58,914 bases of DNA from NCBI GenBank assembly GCA_963623095.1, contig CAVFKD010000005.1:1-58914 (forward strand), written 5' to 3'. This document shows positions 28,085 to 37,187 of the stretch, in pieces. This DNA comes from UBA3210 sp963623095 (GTDB lineage Bacteria > Bacillota_I > Bacilli_A > RFN20 > CAG-449). The translations under genes were made by a program, and so were the position numbers. The notes beneath the pieces are model-generated. The model had not been told where the DNA came from and searched no databases. It saw only the letters and a list, made by a program, of their open reading frames with translations. Numbering within the stretch: position 1 is the first letter of the stretch; each line of letters opens with the position of its first letter.

Positions 28085-28618
28085 ATGGAATTTAATGATT
28101 TAATTTTACAAAGAAGAGCGTATCGTAAATACGTTGATAAGAAAGTACCTTTAGAAACAATTAAAGAAATAATTAATGATTCTATTCAAGCACCAAGTTG
28201 GAAAAATGGTGAAAATACTAGATATTATCTAGCTTATGATATAGAAGCTATTTCTAAAGTAGTTGATGCTTTACCAGATTTTAATAAAACTAATTCCCAT
28301 AACTGCGTTTATATAATTTCAACATTTATTAAAGATAAATCAGGCTTTAACATCAAAGAAGGAGTAAGCCTTGATTCTTTAGGTAATTGCTGGGGTGCTT
28401 ATGATAATGGACTACATGATGCATATTTAATTTTAAGCGCGAAAAACCATGGCGTTGATACTTTAATCATGGGTATAAGAGATGAAGTACAACTTAGAAA
28501 CTTATTTTCTATTCCTGAAGAAGAAATAATTACAAGCGTTATTGCTTTAGGATATGGAGAAGGAAGCACAGCTTTAGTAAAAAGAAAAACATTAGATGAA
28601 ATATTAAAAATTAAATAA
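28085..28618 (+). CDS. Nitroreductase family flavoprotein
   Basis: An FMN-dependent NAD(P)H oxidoreductase of the nitroreductase fold. The protein begins MEFNDLILQRRAYRKYVDKKV (the RRSxRxF-type FMN phosphate site, here RRAYRKY), has IQAPSWKNGENTRYYL, and ends with VIALGYGEG and a Lys-rich tail (KRKTLDEILK). At 177 residues it is a compact member. The start at 28085 is used because AGGAGAA (28072-28078) lies just before it; an upstream in-frame ATG gives an unlikely N terminus. The physiological substrate is unknown. Confidence 0.85.
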   Translation: MEFNDLILQRRAYRKYVDKKVPLETIKEIINDSIQAPSWKNGENTRYYLAYDIEAISKVVDALPDFNKTNSHNCVYIISTFIKDKSGFNIKEGVSLDSLGNCWGAYDNGLHDAYLILSAKNHGVDTLIMGIRDEVQLRNLFSIPEEEIITSVIALGYGEGSTALVKRKTLDEILKIK

Positions 28619-28637
28619 TAAAAAAGGAGAATATTTT

Positions 28638-30611
28638 ATGGAACATAGAGATTTTAAATTAGTATCTAAATATTCTCCAACAGGTGATCAACCAAAAGCT
28701 ATTGAAGAACTTGTTCAAGGAATTAAGGATAAAAAGAAATTTCAAGTCTTACTAGGTGCGACTGGTACTGGTAAAACTTTTACTGTGTCTAATATTATTG
28801 AAAAGATTAATAAACCTACTTTAGTTTTAGTTCATAATAAAACTCTCGCAGGTCAATTATATGCTGAATTTAAAGAATTATTCCCAGAGAATAGAGTTGA
28901 ATATTTTATCTCTAATTTCGATTTTTATCAACCTGAAGCATATAAGCCTTCAACTGATACATATATTGAAAAAAACGCTCAAATGAATGAAGAAATTGAA
29001 ATCATGCGTTGCGCGGCGATTAATTCAGTATTGGAAAGAAGTGACACTATTATTGTTGCTTCTGTCGCGTCTATTTATGGTTTAACTGACCCAGATGAAT
29101 ACCGTAAATTAGCCTTTGTTATTCATAAAGGTGAAGAAATAGATCGTAAGAAAATCGCGGCTAAATTAACGCTTAATCAATATGTTAGAAATAATTTATC
29201 TTTAACTCCTGGTACATTTAGATTTAATGGTGAAGTATTAGAAATTATTACCCCTAATTCACAAGAACATGTCATTAGAATCTTACTTGATGAATGGGAT
29301 GAAGTAGAAGAGATTCAAGAATGTGATACATTAACTGGTGAAGTATATCATACATATACAGAATATCCTATTTTCCCATCGCATGATCATGCTTCTGGAA
29401 GTGATATTATTCAAAAAGCAATTGGAACTATTTCCGAAGAATTATCCCATCGTTTAGCTTTTTTCCATGGGGAAGGTAAATTACTTGAAGAAGAAAGATT
29501 ATCGCAAAGAACAAGATATGATATAGAACAATTAAAAGAATTTGGATTCTGTTCTGGAATTGAAAATTATTCTCGTCATTTAGATGGAAGAAAAGAAGGT
29601 GAACCACCTTATACATTATTTGATTATTTCCCTAAGGATTTTTTATTAATTGTTGATGAATCACACGCGACATTCCCTCAGATAAAAGGTATGTATAATG
29701 GTGATAGATCAAGAAAAGAAACCCTTGTTGAATATGGATTTAGACTTCCTTCGGCATTAGATAATAGACCATTGAGATTTGAAGAATTTGAATCTAAACT
29801 CAATCAAGTTATTTGTACAAGTGCAACTCCAGGAGATTATGAACTTGAAAAAGCAAATAATGAAGTAGTCGAACAAATTATCCGTCCGACCGGGTTACTA
29901 GATCCTATTGTTGAAGTACGTGATGCATTAAATCCTATTTATGATTTAATTGGTGAGATTGACAATGTAATTGCGAATAATGAAAGAGTAATGATATGTA
30001 CTTTCACTATTAAAGATGCAGAAAATTTAACTTCATTCTTAAAAGAAAGAGGATATAAAGTTGCTTATTTACACAATGAAATTCAAACATTACAAAGAAC
30101 AGAGATTATCTATCAATTAAGAAAAGGAAAATATGATATTTTAGTTGGTATTAACCTTTTAAGAGAAGGCTTAGATATTCCAGAAGTAAGTTTAATATCT
30201 ATCTTAGACGCGGATAAAGAAGGCTTTTTAAGAAGTGAAAGATCATTAATTCAAATCATCGGTAGAGCGGCGAGAAATGAACATGGTAAGGTTATTATGT
30301 ATGCAAGTAAGATGACCGAATCAATGAACAAAGCTATTAATGAAACAACTAGAAGAAGAAGTATTCAAGAAGCTTATAACAAAGAACATAACATTACTCC
30401 TAAAACAATTGTTAAACCAATTACCTTACCATTAAAAGTAAGAGATGAAGATGATTTACTTGAAAAGACTAACGCAAAGATGACTCGTAGTGAAAAAGAA
30501 AGATATATCAAAGAAATTGATAAACAAATGAGAGAAGCTGCGAAGAACTTTGAATTTGAAAAAGCGGCAGAACTACGCGATATTTTATTTGAATTAAGGG
30601 GAGATAAATAA
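28638..30611 (+). CDS. uvrB: Excinuclease ABC subunit B
   Basis: UvrB is the damage-verifying helicase of nucleotide excision repair. The 657-residue protein shows Walker A (GATGTGKTFT, about residue 39), the beta-hairpin region (YISNFDFYQPEAY), DESHATFPQ (DEAD-type box), TSATPGDYEL, motif VI (QIIGRAARN) and the C-terminal UVR domain for UvrC binding (NFEFEKAAELRDILFELR). uvrA, often the next gene, is absent; an esterase gene follows by one base. Confidence 0.97.
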   Translation: MEHRDFKLVSKYSPTGDQPKAIEELVQGIKDKKKFQVLLGATGTGKTFTVSNIIEKINKPTLVLVHNKTLAGQLYAEFKELFPENRVEYFISNFDFYQPEAYKPSTDTYIEKNAQMNEEIEIMRCAAINSVLERSDTIIVASVASIYGLTDPDEYRKLAFVIHKGEEIDRKKIAAKLTLNQYVRNNLSLTPGTFRFNGEVLEIITPNSQEHVIRILLDEWDEVEEIQECDTLTGEVYHTYTEYPIFPSHDHASGSDIIQKAIGTISEELSHRLAFFHGEGKLLEEERLSQRTRYDIEQLKEFGFCSGIENYSRHLDGRKEGEPPYTLFDYFPKDFLLIVDESHATFPQIKGMYNGDRSRKETLVEYGFRLPSALDNRPLRFEEFESKLNQVICTSATPGDYELEKANNEVVEQIIRPTGLLDPIVEVRDALNPIYDLIGEIDNVIANNERVMICTFTIKDAENLTSFLKERGYKVAYLHNEIQTLQRTEIIYQLRKGKYDILVGINLLREGLDIPEVSLISILDADKEGFLRSERSLIQIIGRAARNEHGKVIMYASKMTESMNKAINETTRRRSIQEAYNKEHNITPKTIVKPITLPLKVRDEDDLLEKTNAKMTRSEKERYIKEIDKQMREAAKNFEFEKAAELRDILFELRGDK

Positions 30612-30612
30612 T

Positions 30613-31689
30613 ATGGGAAAGATTGCTTTAAAATCTAAATGGTTATTCAATTATGCATATTTATATGATGAAAAGAATAATCAAACTAAAATAAAATTAA
30701 AGAAACAAAAAGGTTTTGTTAATGTAGATTTTGATGAAAGTAAATATATTGGATTAAAATTTACATCATTCAGGGATAAAAAATCTACATCATATATTTA
30801 TCCTGGAAGTTTAGATTTATCTTTCAAAGATGAAAATATGAATACTAAGATCATCAATGATATTGAAGGTAAAGTAATTAACCACGAATTATTTGATAAA
30901 AAGAATCTATCTTATATTGAAGATAGAAAAAAGATGATATATGTCTATTTACCTTCTACATATTCTAAAGATAAACCATGTGAAGTATTATTATGCTTTG
31001 ATGGACATAATGATTATAATCAAAACCCTGAATATACTTCTAAACATGATCCATATGGAAGTATCCAAATGGATAGTATCATTAATGCATATTGCAAAAA
31101 AGAAAATAGAAATATTATTCTAGTAGGAATTGATAATTCTAGTGAATTAAGAGAATCTGAACTCACTATGGATAATAAAAAATATGGTAAATATAATCCT
31201 AAAATGACTAAAAACTTAGACTTCAGAATGAGCGGTAAACTTGATTCTTTAGATCGCTTTATTAATGAAACTTTATTACCTTTTATTCAAAAAGAATATA
31301 ATGCGGATTTAAATAAATTATCTATCTATGGTTCTTCATGTGGAGGTATTGCAGCTTTCTATTTAGGATTTAAAAACTTAGGTAAATATAAATCAATCTT
31401 GGCTTTTTCACCAGCGTTCGCGATTTATAATTTTGAATCACATATTAGATTCTTATCTAAAATAGATTTTTCTAGAAAAGATTTACCACGTGTATTTTTA
31501 TATAACGGAGGTAATGATGAACTTGAAAGAATGCTTCTTCCTCAAGTAAAACAAATGGAGACTTTATTATTAACTAAGGGTTATACAAATAAAAACTTAT
31601 CTTCATTGTATGTTGATTCATTCCCTCACAATGAAATCTCTTGGCGTCTAGTAATGCCAAGAGCAATGGAATTTAATTTTAAGTATTAA
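30613..31689 (+). CDS. Alpha/beta hydrolase, esterase D/enterochelin esterase-like
   Basis: A 358-residue protein with a soluble N-terminal region (about 1-100) followed by a PF00756-like esterase domain: YVYLPSTYSK, the nucleophile elbow IYGSSCGGIAAF (Ser in G-S-S-C-G, about residue 240), a candidate acid in YNGGNDELERML and a candidate His in SFPHNEISWR. All three triad members can be placed. There is no signal peptide. It starts one base after the uvrB stop with AGGGGAG upstream, so it is transcribed with uvrB. The substrate is unknown. Confidence 0.8.
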   Translation: MGKIALKSKWLFNYAYLYDEKNNQTKIKLKKQKGFVNVDFDESKYIGLKFTSFRDKKSTSYIYPGSLDLSFKDENMNTKIINDIEGKVINHELFDKKNLSYIEDRKKMIYVYLPSTYSKDKPCEVLLCFDGHNDYNQNPEYTSKHDPYGSIQMDSIINAYCKKENRNIILVGIDNSSELRESELTMDNKKYGKYNPKMTKNLDFRMSGKLDSLDRFINETLLPFIQKEYNADLNKLSIYGSSCGGIAAFYLGFKNLGKYKSILAFSPAFAIYNFESHIRFLSKIDFSRKDLPRVFLYNGGNDELERMLLPQVKQMETLLLTKGYTNKNLSSLYVDSFPHNEISWRLVMPRAMEFNFKY

Positions 31690-31714
31690 TAAAACTTTTA
31701 AATAACCTAATGGG

Positions 31715-31746
31715 ATGTTAGAAACTATTGTCTAACATTCTTTTTA
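31715..31746 (+). terminator. Intrinsic terminator after the uvrB-esterase operon
   Basis: ATGTTAGA (31715-31722) pairs with TCTAACAT (31731-31738), followed by TCTTTTTAA. Confidence 0.75.
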
Positions 31747-31760
31747 ATGACTTAATTTAT

Positions 31761-31890
31761 AAAAGTCCCTTGGTTTTTGTTACAAATCTTTATAAAACTC
31801 CCTTGGAATTTGTTACAAAACTAGAAAAACTCCCTTGGAATTTGCTACAAATGTTTGAAAACTCCCTTGGAATTTGTTATATTATGTGTA
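31761..31890 (+). repeat. Four phased direct repeats upstream of the DUF4143 ATPase
   Basis: Four copies of a unit with the core TCCCTTGGAATTTGTTACAAA-like sequence begin at 31766, 31799, 31831 and 31863, spaced 33, 32 and 32 bases. Each core holds the small palindrome TTTGTTACAAA (one mismatch in copy 3; copy 4 diverges to TTTGTTATATT, which forms the -10 region). Spacing of about three DNA turns would put a bound protein on one face. The repeats are too short and too few for CRISPR, and they lie directly ahead of one gene, so an iterated operator is the best reading. Confidence 0.75.
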
Positions 31891-31899
31891 TAAAGAGGT
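31855..31899 (+). promoter_or_regulatory. Promoter and ribosome binding site of the DUF4143 ATPase gene
   Basis: TTGAAA (31855-31860), 17-base spacer, TATATT (31878-31883), then AGAGGTG (31893-31899) before ATG 31907. The fourth repeat core (31863 onward) fills the spacer, so a protein bound there would contact the same stretch as RNA polymerase. Confidence 0.65.
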
Positions 31900-31906
31900 G
31901 ACAAAC

Positions 31907-33262
31907 ATGTATTTTAAAAGAAAAATTGATGCTATATTAAATCATTGGGTTGAACAAACTTATATTTCACCTTTATTACTTGTTGGAATTAGACAATGTG
32001 GTAAGACTAAAAGTGTCAGAGAATTGGCCAAAAAATATAAATTAAAATTAATTGAAATTAACTTTTGGAATAATCCTGACTTTATTCAAGATTTTGAAGG
32101 AAAATTAGATGTTGATACAATTATCTCGAACATTTCGCTTAGATTTCCTCAAGTCGATATCAATCCTGATGACACATTAATATTTTTTGATGAAATTCAA
32201 GAGTGTCCTAAAGCTAGACTTTCTTTTAAAAACTTTAAATTAGATGGAAGATATAAAGTTATAGGAAGTGGATCATATTTAGGTATAAATGGTTATGTAA
32301 TTGGCGATTCAACCCCTGCACCTACTGGCTATGAAAAAGTAGTAGATATGAAAACTATGGATTTTGAAGAATTTTTATGGGCATTAGGATACAAAGAAAA
32401 TCAAATAGATGAGCTGGTTAATTATTTTATAAAAAAAGAACCTATTCCTAATAATATTAATAAATTATATAAAGATTTATTTTTAAAATATGCTTGCATT
32501 GGAGGATTCCCTAAAGTAGTAAAAGAGTATATAAATACTAATAAAATTGTAGAAGCATATAATGTACTTAATGATACTGTTTTTGATATGAAGTCTGATT
32601 TTGGAAGAAGAAAAAATAAACTTAATCAACCATTATTTAAGCCAAGTGAAGTATCTCGCATACAAAATGTATTTGAGCTTATTCCTACATTTTTAGCTAA
32701 AGAAAGTAAAAGATTTATAGTTTCAAAAGTTAACAATGGCTCATCATATGATAAAAATGATGCAATAAACTATTTAAAAGAAGCTCATATTGTTTCCAAA
32801 GTTTATAATTTATCTGTTCCTCAATTACCTCTTACAGGTGAAAAGATAGATTCACAATTTAAATTATTTCCAGAAGACATTGGAATAGTTACGTCTATGT
32901 ATGGTATAGATACAATACGTTCAATTAACATGGGTGAATTAGGACAAGGCAAAGGCGCTTTATATGAAGCATTGGCTTTTGATTCCCTAATTAAAGCGGG
33001 AATTACTCCATATTATTTTGCAAAAGATACGGGATTAAAAATAGATTTTGTAATTGCATATAAAGGATATTCTACTTTACTTGAAGTAAAAGCGAAAAAT
33101 GGAAACACAAAATCAAGTAAAACTGTAATGGCTCATCCGGAACACTATGGCAAAACTAAATTAATTAAAATAGGTGATTATAATGTATCTGAAGAAGGAG
33201 ATATTATTACTATTCCTACATATTTAACTTTTGCATTAGGAAAAGACAAATATGATTTTTAG
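31907..33262 (+). CDS. AAA ATPase with DUF4143 domain
   Basis: A 451-residue protein of the AAA_14/DUF4143 family. It has Walker A GIRQCGKTKS (about residue 29), Walker B TLIFFDEIQECPKA, a sensor region (VIGSGSY), and a C-terminal part resembling a restriction-endonuclease fold (LKIDFVIAYKGYSTLLEVKAK, with an Asp-x15-Glu-x-Lys pattern). These genes are abundant, variable accessory genes in gut bacteria with no settled function; roles in stress, mobile-element control or toxin-like activity have been guessed. The ATG at 31907 has a good ribosome binding site; an ATG 33 bases upstream lies within the promoter and is unlikely. It is a single-gene unit. Confidence 0.88.
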   Translation: MYFKRKIDAILNHWVEQTYISPLLLVGIRQCGKTKSVRELAKKYKLKLIEINFWNNPDFIQDFEGKLDVDTIISNISLRFPQVDINPDDTLIFFDEIQECPKARLSFKNFKLDGRYKVIGSGSYLGINGYVIGDSTPAPTGYEKVVDMKTMDFEEFLWALGYKENQIDELVNYFIKKEPIPNNINKLYKDLFLKYACIGGFPKVVKEYINTNKIVEAYNVLNDTVFDMKSDFGRRKNKLNQPLFKPSEVSRIQNVFELIPTFLAKESKRFIVSKVNNGSSYDKNDAINYLKEAHIVSKVYNLSVPQLPLTGEKIDSQFKLFPEDIGIVTSMYGIDTIRSINMGELGQGKGALYEALAFDSLIKAGITPYYFAKDTGLKIDFVIAYKGYSTLLEVKAKNGNTKSSKTVMAHPEHYGKTKLIKIGDYNVSEEGDIITIPTYLTFALGKDKYDF

Positions 33263-33369
33263 AACATAAAAGCAAGATTATTTCATATTATTATATTTTT
33301 AAATAACAAGTATTTAACTTATTATTTATTTAAAATTGTTTTATTGCTAAAATAAGTAAAAGAAAGGGA

Positions 33370-33404
33370 ATTATAGAATTAGACAAGATCGATAATTCTA
33401 TAAT
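33370..33404 (+). other. Perfect 12 bp inverted repeat upstream of the ATP-grasp gene
   Basis: ATTATAGAATTA (33370-33381) and TAATTCTATAAT (33393-33404) flank an 11-base loop. No T run follows, so it is not a terminator. It ends 14 bases before the start codon and just before the weak AAGG ribosome binding site, so it could be a 5' leader hairpin or an operator. Confidence 0.5.
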
Positions 33405-33418
33405 ATAAGGTATTATTT

Positions 33419-34615
33419 ATGAATTTTATTTTTTTATCACCTACATTTCCTAAAACCTATTATCATTTTTGCCAAGAATTAAAAAATAACGGCGTTAATG
33501 TTTTAGGCATCGCAGAAGATTATTATGATAATTTATCTTGGGATTTAAAAAATTCCTTAACTGAATATTATCGCGTTGATTCAATGGAGAACTACGATAA
33601 TGTTTATCGTGCAGTTGCATATTTTGCATCTAAATATGGCAAGATTGATTTTGTTGAATCAAATAATGAATACTGGTTAGAATTAGAAGCTAAATTAAGA
33701 AGTGATTTCAATATTAAAACTGGTAAAAAGGAAGATGAAATCTTATATTTTAAATCTAAAGAAGCAATGAAGGAAGATTATAAAAAAGCAAATGTTAAAA
33801 CTGCAAGATATCATATTCCTTCTACTTATGAAGAAGGCTTAAAGTTTGTTAAAGAAGTTGGCTATCCTGTTATTGTTAAACCTGATAATGGTGTTGGAGC
33901 TTATGCAACATATAAGATTAATAACGAATTAGAATTAAAGAAGTTCTATTATGAAAACTTCCCTCCAATTAAATATATTATGGAAGAATTTATTAAAGGT
34001 GATTTAATCTCATTTGATGGTGTAACTAATGGAGATGCAGAAGTAGTATTCTGCACTAATGAAGTATTCCCTTTACCAGTTATGAATATTGTTAATGAAC
34101 AATTAGATTGTAACTATTATTCAAATAAAGAAATGCCTAAAGATTTAAAGGAACAAGGTAAACGTGTATTAAAAGCATTTGGCGCTCGAAATAGATATTT
34201 CCATTTAGAATTCTTTAGATTAACTGAAGATAAAGAAGGTTTAGGTAAAAAAGGTGAATTATTAGGCCTTGAAGTTAACATGAGATGTCCAGGAGGTTAT
34301 ACTCCAGATATCATTAATTATTCTAAGAGTGTTAACACTTATAAAATTTGGGCGGATGCTTTAACATTTAATATTAAAGATGAAATTGTTTCACCAAATC
34401 CATCTTATTGCGCATATTATGGTAGAAGAGATGGTAAATATTATACTTATTCTCATGATGATATTTGGAACAAGTATGGTTCTAAAATTAAGATGAATGA
34501 AAGAATGCCTCAAATCCTATCAGGTGCAATGGGTAATGAATTCTTTATCGCAAACTTTGATAGTAAAGAAGAAATGGATGAATTCTTCTCTTATTGCGCA
34601 AAAGTAAACTTTTAA
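33419..34615 (+). CDS. ATP-grasp enzyme, substrate unknown
   Basis: The 398-residue protein begins with a Rossmann-type pre-ATP-grasp region (NFIFLSPTFPKTYYHFCQELKNNG) and has an ATP-grasp core with KEAMKEDYKKANV, VGYPVIVKPDNGVGAYATYKI (phosphate-binding loop), YIMEEFIKGDLISFDG and the metal-binding GLEVNMRCPGGYTPDIIN. This relates it to the carbamoyl-phosphate synthase/PurK-like group of carboxylate-amine ligases. It stands alone with a terminator behind it, so context gives no substrate. The ribosome binding site is weak (AAGG). Ligation of an amino acid or peptide is a guess. Confidence 0.8.
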   Translation: MNFIFLSPTFPKTYYHFCQELKNNGVNVLGIAEDYYDNLSWDLKNSLTEYYRVDSMENYDNVYRAVAYFASKYGKIDFVESNNEYWLELEAKLRSDFNIKTGKKEDEILYFKSKEAMKEDYKKANVKTARYHIPSTYEEGLKFVKEVGYPVIVKPDNGVGAYATYKINNELELKKFYYENFPPIKYIMEEFIKGDLISFDGVTNGDAEVVFCTNEVFPLPVMNIVNEQLDCNYYSNKEMPKDLKEQGKRVLKAFGARNRYFHLEFFRLTEDKEGLGKKGELLGLEVNMRCPGGYTPDIINYSKSVNTYKIWADALTFNIKDEIVSPNPSYCAYYGRRDGKYYTYSHDDIWNKYGSKIKMNERMPQILSGAMGNEFFIANFDSKEEMDEFFSYCAKVNF

Positions 34616-34626
34616 TAATTAACAAG

Positions 34627-34659
34627 TAGCTTATGACATAAAAATCATAAGCTATTTTT
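34627..34659 (+). terminator. Intrinsic terminator after the ATP-grasp gene
   Basis: TAGCTTATGA (34627-34636) pairs with TCATAAGCTA (34645-34654), followed by TTTTT. A strong 10 bp stem. Confidence 0.9.
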
Positions 34660-34684
34660 GTTAATAAATTACTTAAATTACCTC

Positions 34685-34713
34685 TTGCAAAATGAATAAC
34701 TTAGTTATATTAT
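34685..34713 (+). promoter_or_regulatory. ssrA promoter
   Basis: TTGCAA (34685-34690), 17-base spacer, TATTAT (34708-34713). Transcription would begin near 34720, leaving a short 5' leader for RNase P to remove before the mature end at 34739. Confidence 0.65.
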
Positions 34714-34738
34714 ATTTAAGCACTCAGAGTGCTTCATT

Positions 34739-35116
34739 GGGACTGTTAAGGTTTCGACGGGGTAAGATGGGTATAAGACGCAGCCGGGTGATCCCCGTTA
34801 ATAATCAACAAAAAATATCTGGCAACAGAACAAACAACTATTCTTTCGCAGCTTGCTAATTAAGCCACTACGTGTGTCCCTATAGTTGGGATGGAAAGCA
34901 TCACTTAAGATTTGGTCTCTAGGCCTTAAGCTGGTGTAATACATAGAGAATAAGATCCTACGATGGGAATACCTAGGATACGAAAACCTTATTTCCTAGT
35001 AAAAGTTAGATTCGTTAATTAGTCTTAGCTTTTATGAAAATTTCTAGTTAACTAAGCTGTAGGGGATTATATGGGTCTTATTTCGGACGCGAGTTCAATT
35101 CTCGCCAGTTCCACCA
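34739..35116 (+). ncRNA. ssrA: Transfer-messenger RNA (tmRNA)
   Basis: This RNA rescues stalled ribosomes, acting first as an alanyl-tRNA and then as a short mRNA. The 5' GGGACTG pairs with CAGTTCC just before the encoded CCA (35114-35116). The T arm reads GCGAGTTCAATTCTCGC. The D-loop side TTAAGGTTTCGACGGGG is typical. The tag frame most like other Firmicutes starts at GGC 34821 and reads GNRTNNYSFAAC, then TAA at 34857-34859. A second possible frame starts at GCA 34822 and reads ATEQTTILSQLAN. The gene call is firm; the tag frame is less so. No permutation is seen. Confidence 0.97.
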
Positions 35117-35130
35117 ATTTAGCTATATAG

Positions 35131-35157
35131 GTCTGATACATTGGTATCAGACTTTTT
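35131..35157 (+). terminator. Intrinsic terminator of ssrA
   Basis: GTCTGATAC (35131-35139), loop ATTG, GTATCAGAC (35144-35152), then TTTTT. Confidence 0.92.
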
Positions 35158-35313
35158 AAATATTAAGATAACTATTTTTAGCCGATTTTTCATTATTTAT
35201 TGAGAATCTATTGGTAATTGAATTGGCACTTTTTTGACGCTTTCTTTTTATAATATTTTATTAGCGATTTGACATAATATTAATATTATGAAACAATGTT
35301 TATAGGTGAGAAG

Positions 35314-37186
35314 ATGAAAGCAAAAAAGGTTATATCATCAACAATAACAATATTAGTATTTCTTTTAATTATTTGTCTTACTAGTTTAGGACTTGTTTTT
35401 AGTGACTCTAATATGAATTCTAAACAAGGTTTACCGGATTTTAATTTTACCACCTTAGATTTTGAAGGCTATGATATTAATGATTCATATTTAAAACAAC
35501 ATATGAAGGGTGAATATGAATTTTATTATAATAAATTTATCGTTTCAGATAATTATCAAGGAGACTATGATGCTATAGTAAAAGTTCCTCATCATTACAA
35601 AGGAACAGTGATTAATGGAAAAGAATTGACTAATGCAGGATATGCTTCTTATAAATGCTATGTTAAAGGATTACCAATCGGTACTAAAGTTTGGTTAATC
35701 AATAATAATTTTGTTGGTTCTTTTTACGCATATATAAATAATGAATTAGTATTAAAATATGGTTCTCATAATAAAGATGGTAATGCATATAGCAATGGAG
35801 GAGACGATTTAACTCTCGAATATATTGTTAAAGATAATAATCCATTAGAAATAGTTTTTGAAGTCGGCTCTTCATTACAAGGAGGATTAACATCTCCTGC
35901 AAGACTAGTTATAAATACCTTAGGGAGAAATCCTACAAGTCAATATTTAACTAATAATATCGGTTTTATTGTATTTGGTATTGTTGTTGGATTATTGATA
36001 TTTTCTTTAGTTATTAATTTAAATGTCACATATCGAAATTTTTCATTCTTTGTTTATATGTGTTTAATTACTTTAATGACTTTCTTTTCAATTGATACTT
36101 ATTGGAGATTTTTATCTTTTATAAAAATAAATACATATAACTATATTATNNNNNNNNNNTATTTTTATTAATCTATTATTATGCTTAGGAATATCATTTA
36201 GCTTATATTATTTATTATCAAAAAAAGAATATATTAAAAAGAATAATTATTATTACATTATTTTTGGAATTAACGCGGTAGTTGAAATCATTTTGTATTT
36301 TATTTTAATGGGAACTTTCTATCAAGTAATTCCTTTGATGCTTTGTTTGATTAATTATGCATTAATCGCGATAAGCTTAGTAAATAATTTATCAAAAGAA
36401 AGATTGATAAATATCCCATTTATCTTAATGATTGTTTCATTGATTTTATATTTTAATACCACGTTCTTTGATTTAGAAAATATTATGATCGCAGGATTAG
36501 AACAATCCATTTCTTATATAATGTTGCCTTTAATTATAATCGTTATTGTTTTATATCGAATATCAACTATATCAACAACAAAAAAATATATTAAATTATT
36601 AGAATCAGAAAAAGAATCTCTTTATATTAAGGCTGATTCACTAAAGAAACAAATTAGACCTCATTATATTTTTAATTTACTAACTTCAATTGAAGAAGCA
36701 TATAATGAAGACCACGCTTTAGGTGAAGAGATGTTAACAAGATTTTCTTCTCATTTAAGATATGATCTTAACTTTGATTTAAATGCTTTAATTCCATTTA
36801 ATGAAGAAGTGAAAAGCATTCTTAATTATGTTGAATTAGAAAAACTAAGATTAAAAAAAGATATTCCATTATTACTAAATATCGAAGAAGATAATATAAA
36901 AATACCTCCTTTATCGATAGAAGTATTTATTGAAAATGCGATTAAACATTCTAAAATTGAAAATAAAGAAGATGGCTTTATTATCTTATCTTCATTTATC
37001 AAAGATGAATACTATGTTATTGAAATCGAAGATAATGGCGTTGGTTTTGATAATAAAGAATATGGAATAGGAATTAAAAACGCATGTGAAAGAATTAATA
37101 TTTTGCTAAGTGGTAAAGTAGATATTAATTCAAAAATCAATGAAGGTACTAAAATAAGTATCTATATACCAAGAAAGGATGATTAA
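35314..37186 (+). CDS. Sensor histidine kinase, interrupted by an assembly gap
   Basis: It senses an envelope signal and phosphorylates the downstream regulator. The N terminus has a membrane segment (about 8-30), an extracytoplasmic beta-rich domain (about 45-210) like 7TMR-DISM sensors, then membrane helices on both sides of the gap. The kinase part has the phospho-acceptor His in KKQIRPHYIFNLL, an N box FIENAIKHS and G box EIEDNGVGFD, typical of the LytS/YesM-like His_kinase family. Ten N at 36150-36159 break the frame. Bases from 36161 read open in the frame of the kinase part, so it is one gene if the real gap is a multiple of three. ATG 35314 has AGGTGAG close upstream. Confidence 0.8.
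36150..36159. other. Assembly gap (ten N)
   Basis: A run of ten N inside the histidine kinase gene. Ten is a placeholder length in many assemblers. Coordinates downstream are therefore not true distances from those upstream. Confidence 0.98.
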
Positions 37187-37187
37187 T

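Noticed and set aside
31761..31890. Four regularly spaced repeats considered as a short CRISPR array
   Set aside because: The spacers are only about 11 bases, the repeat cores vary, the last copy is part of a promoter and no cas genes are near.
35070..35116. tRNA gene suggested by the T arm and CCA end
   Set aside because: It is the 3' tRNA-like half of tmRNA; the 5' partner lies at 34739.
36293..37186. Kinase part read as a separate gene starting at ATG 36293
   Set aside because: The frame is open and membrane-like back to the N run at 36159, so the ATG is internal to one gene split by the gap.
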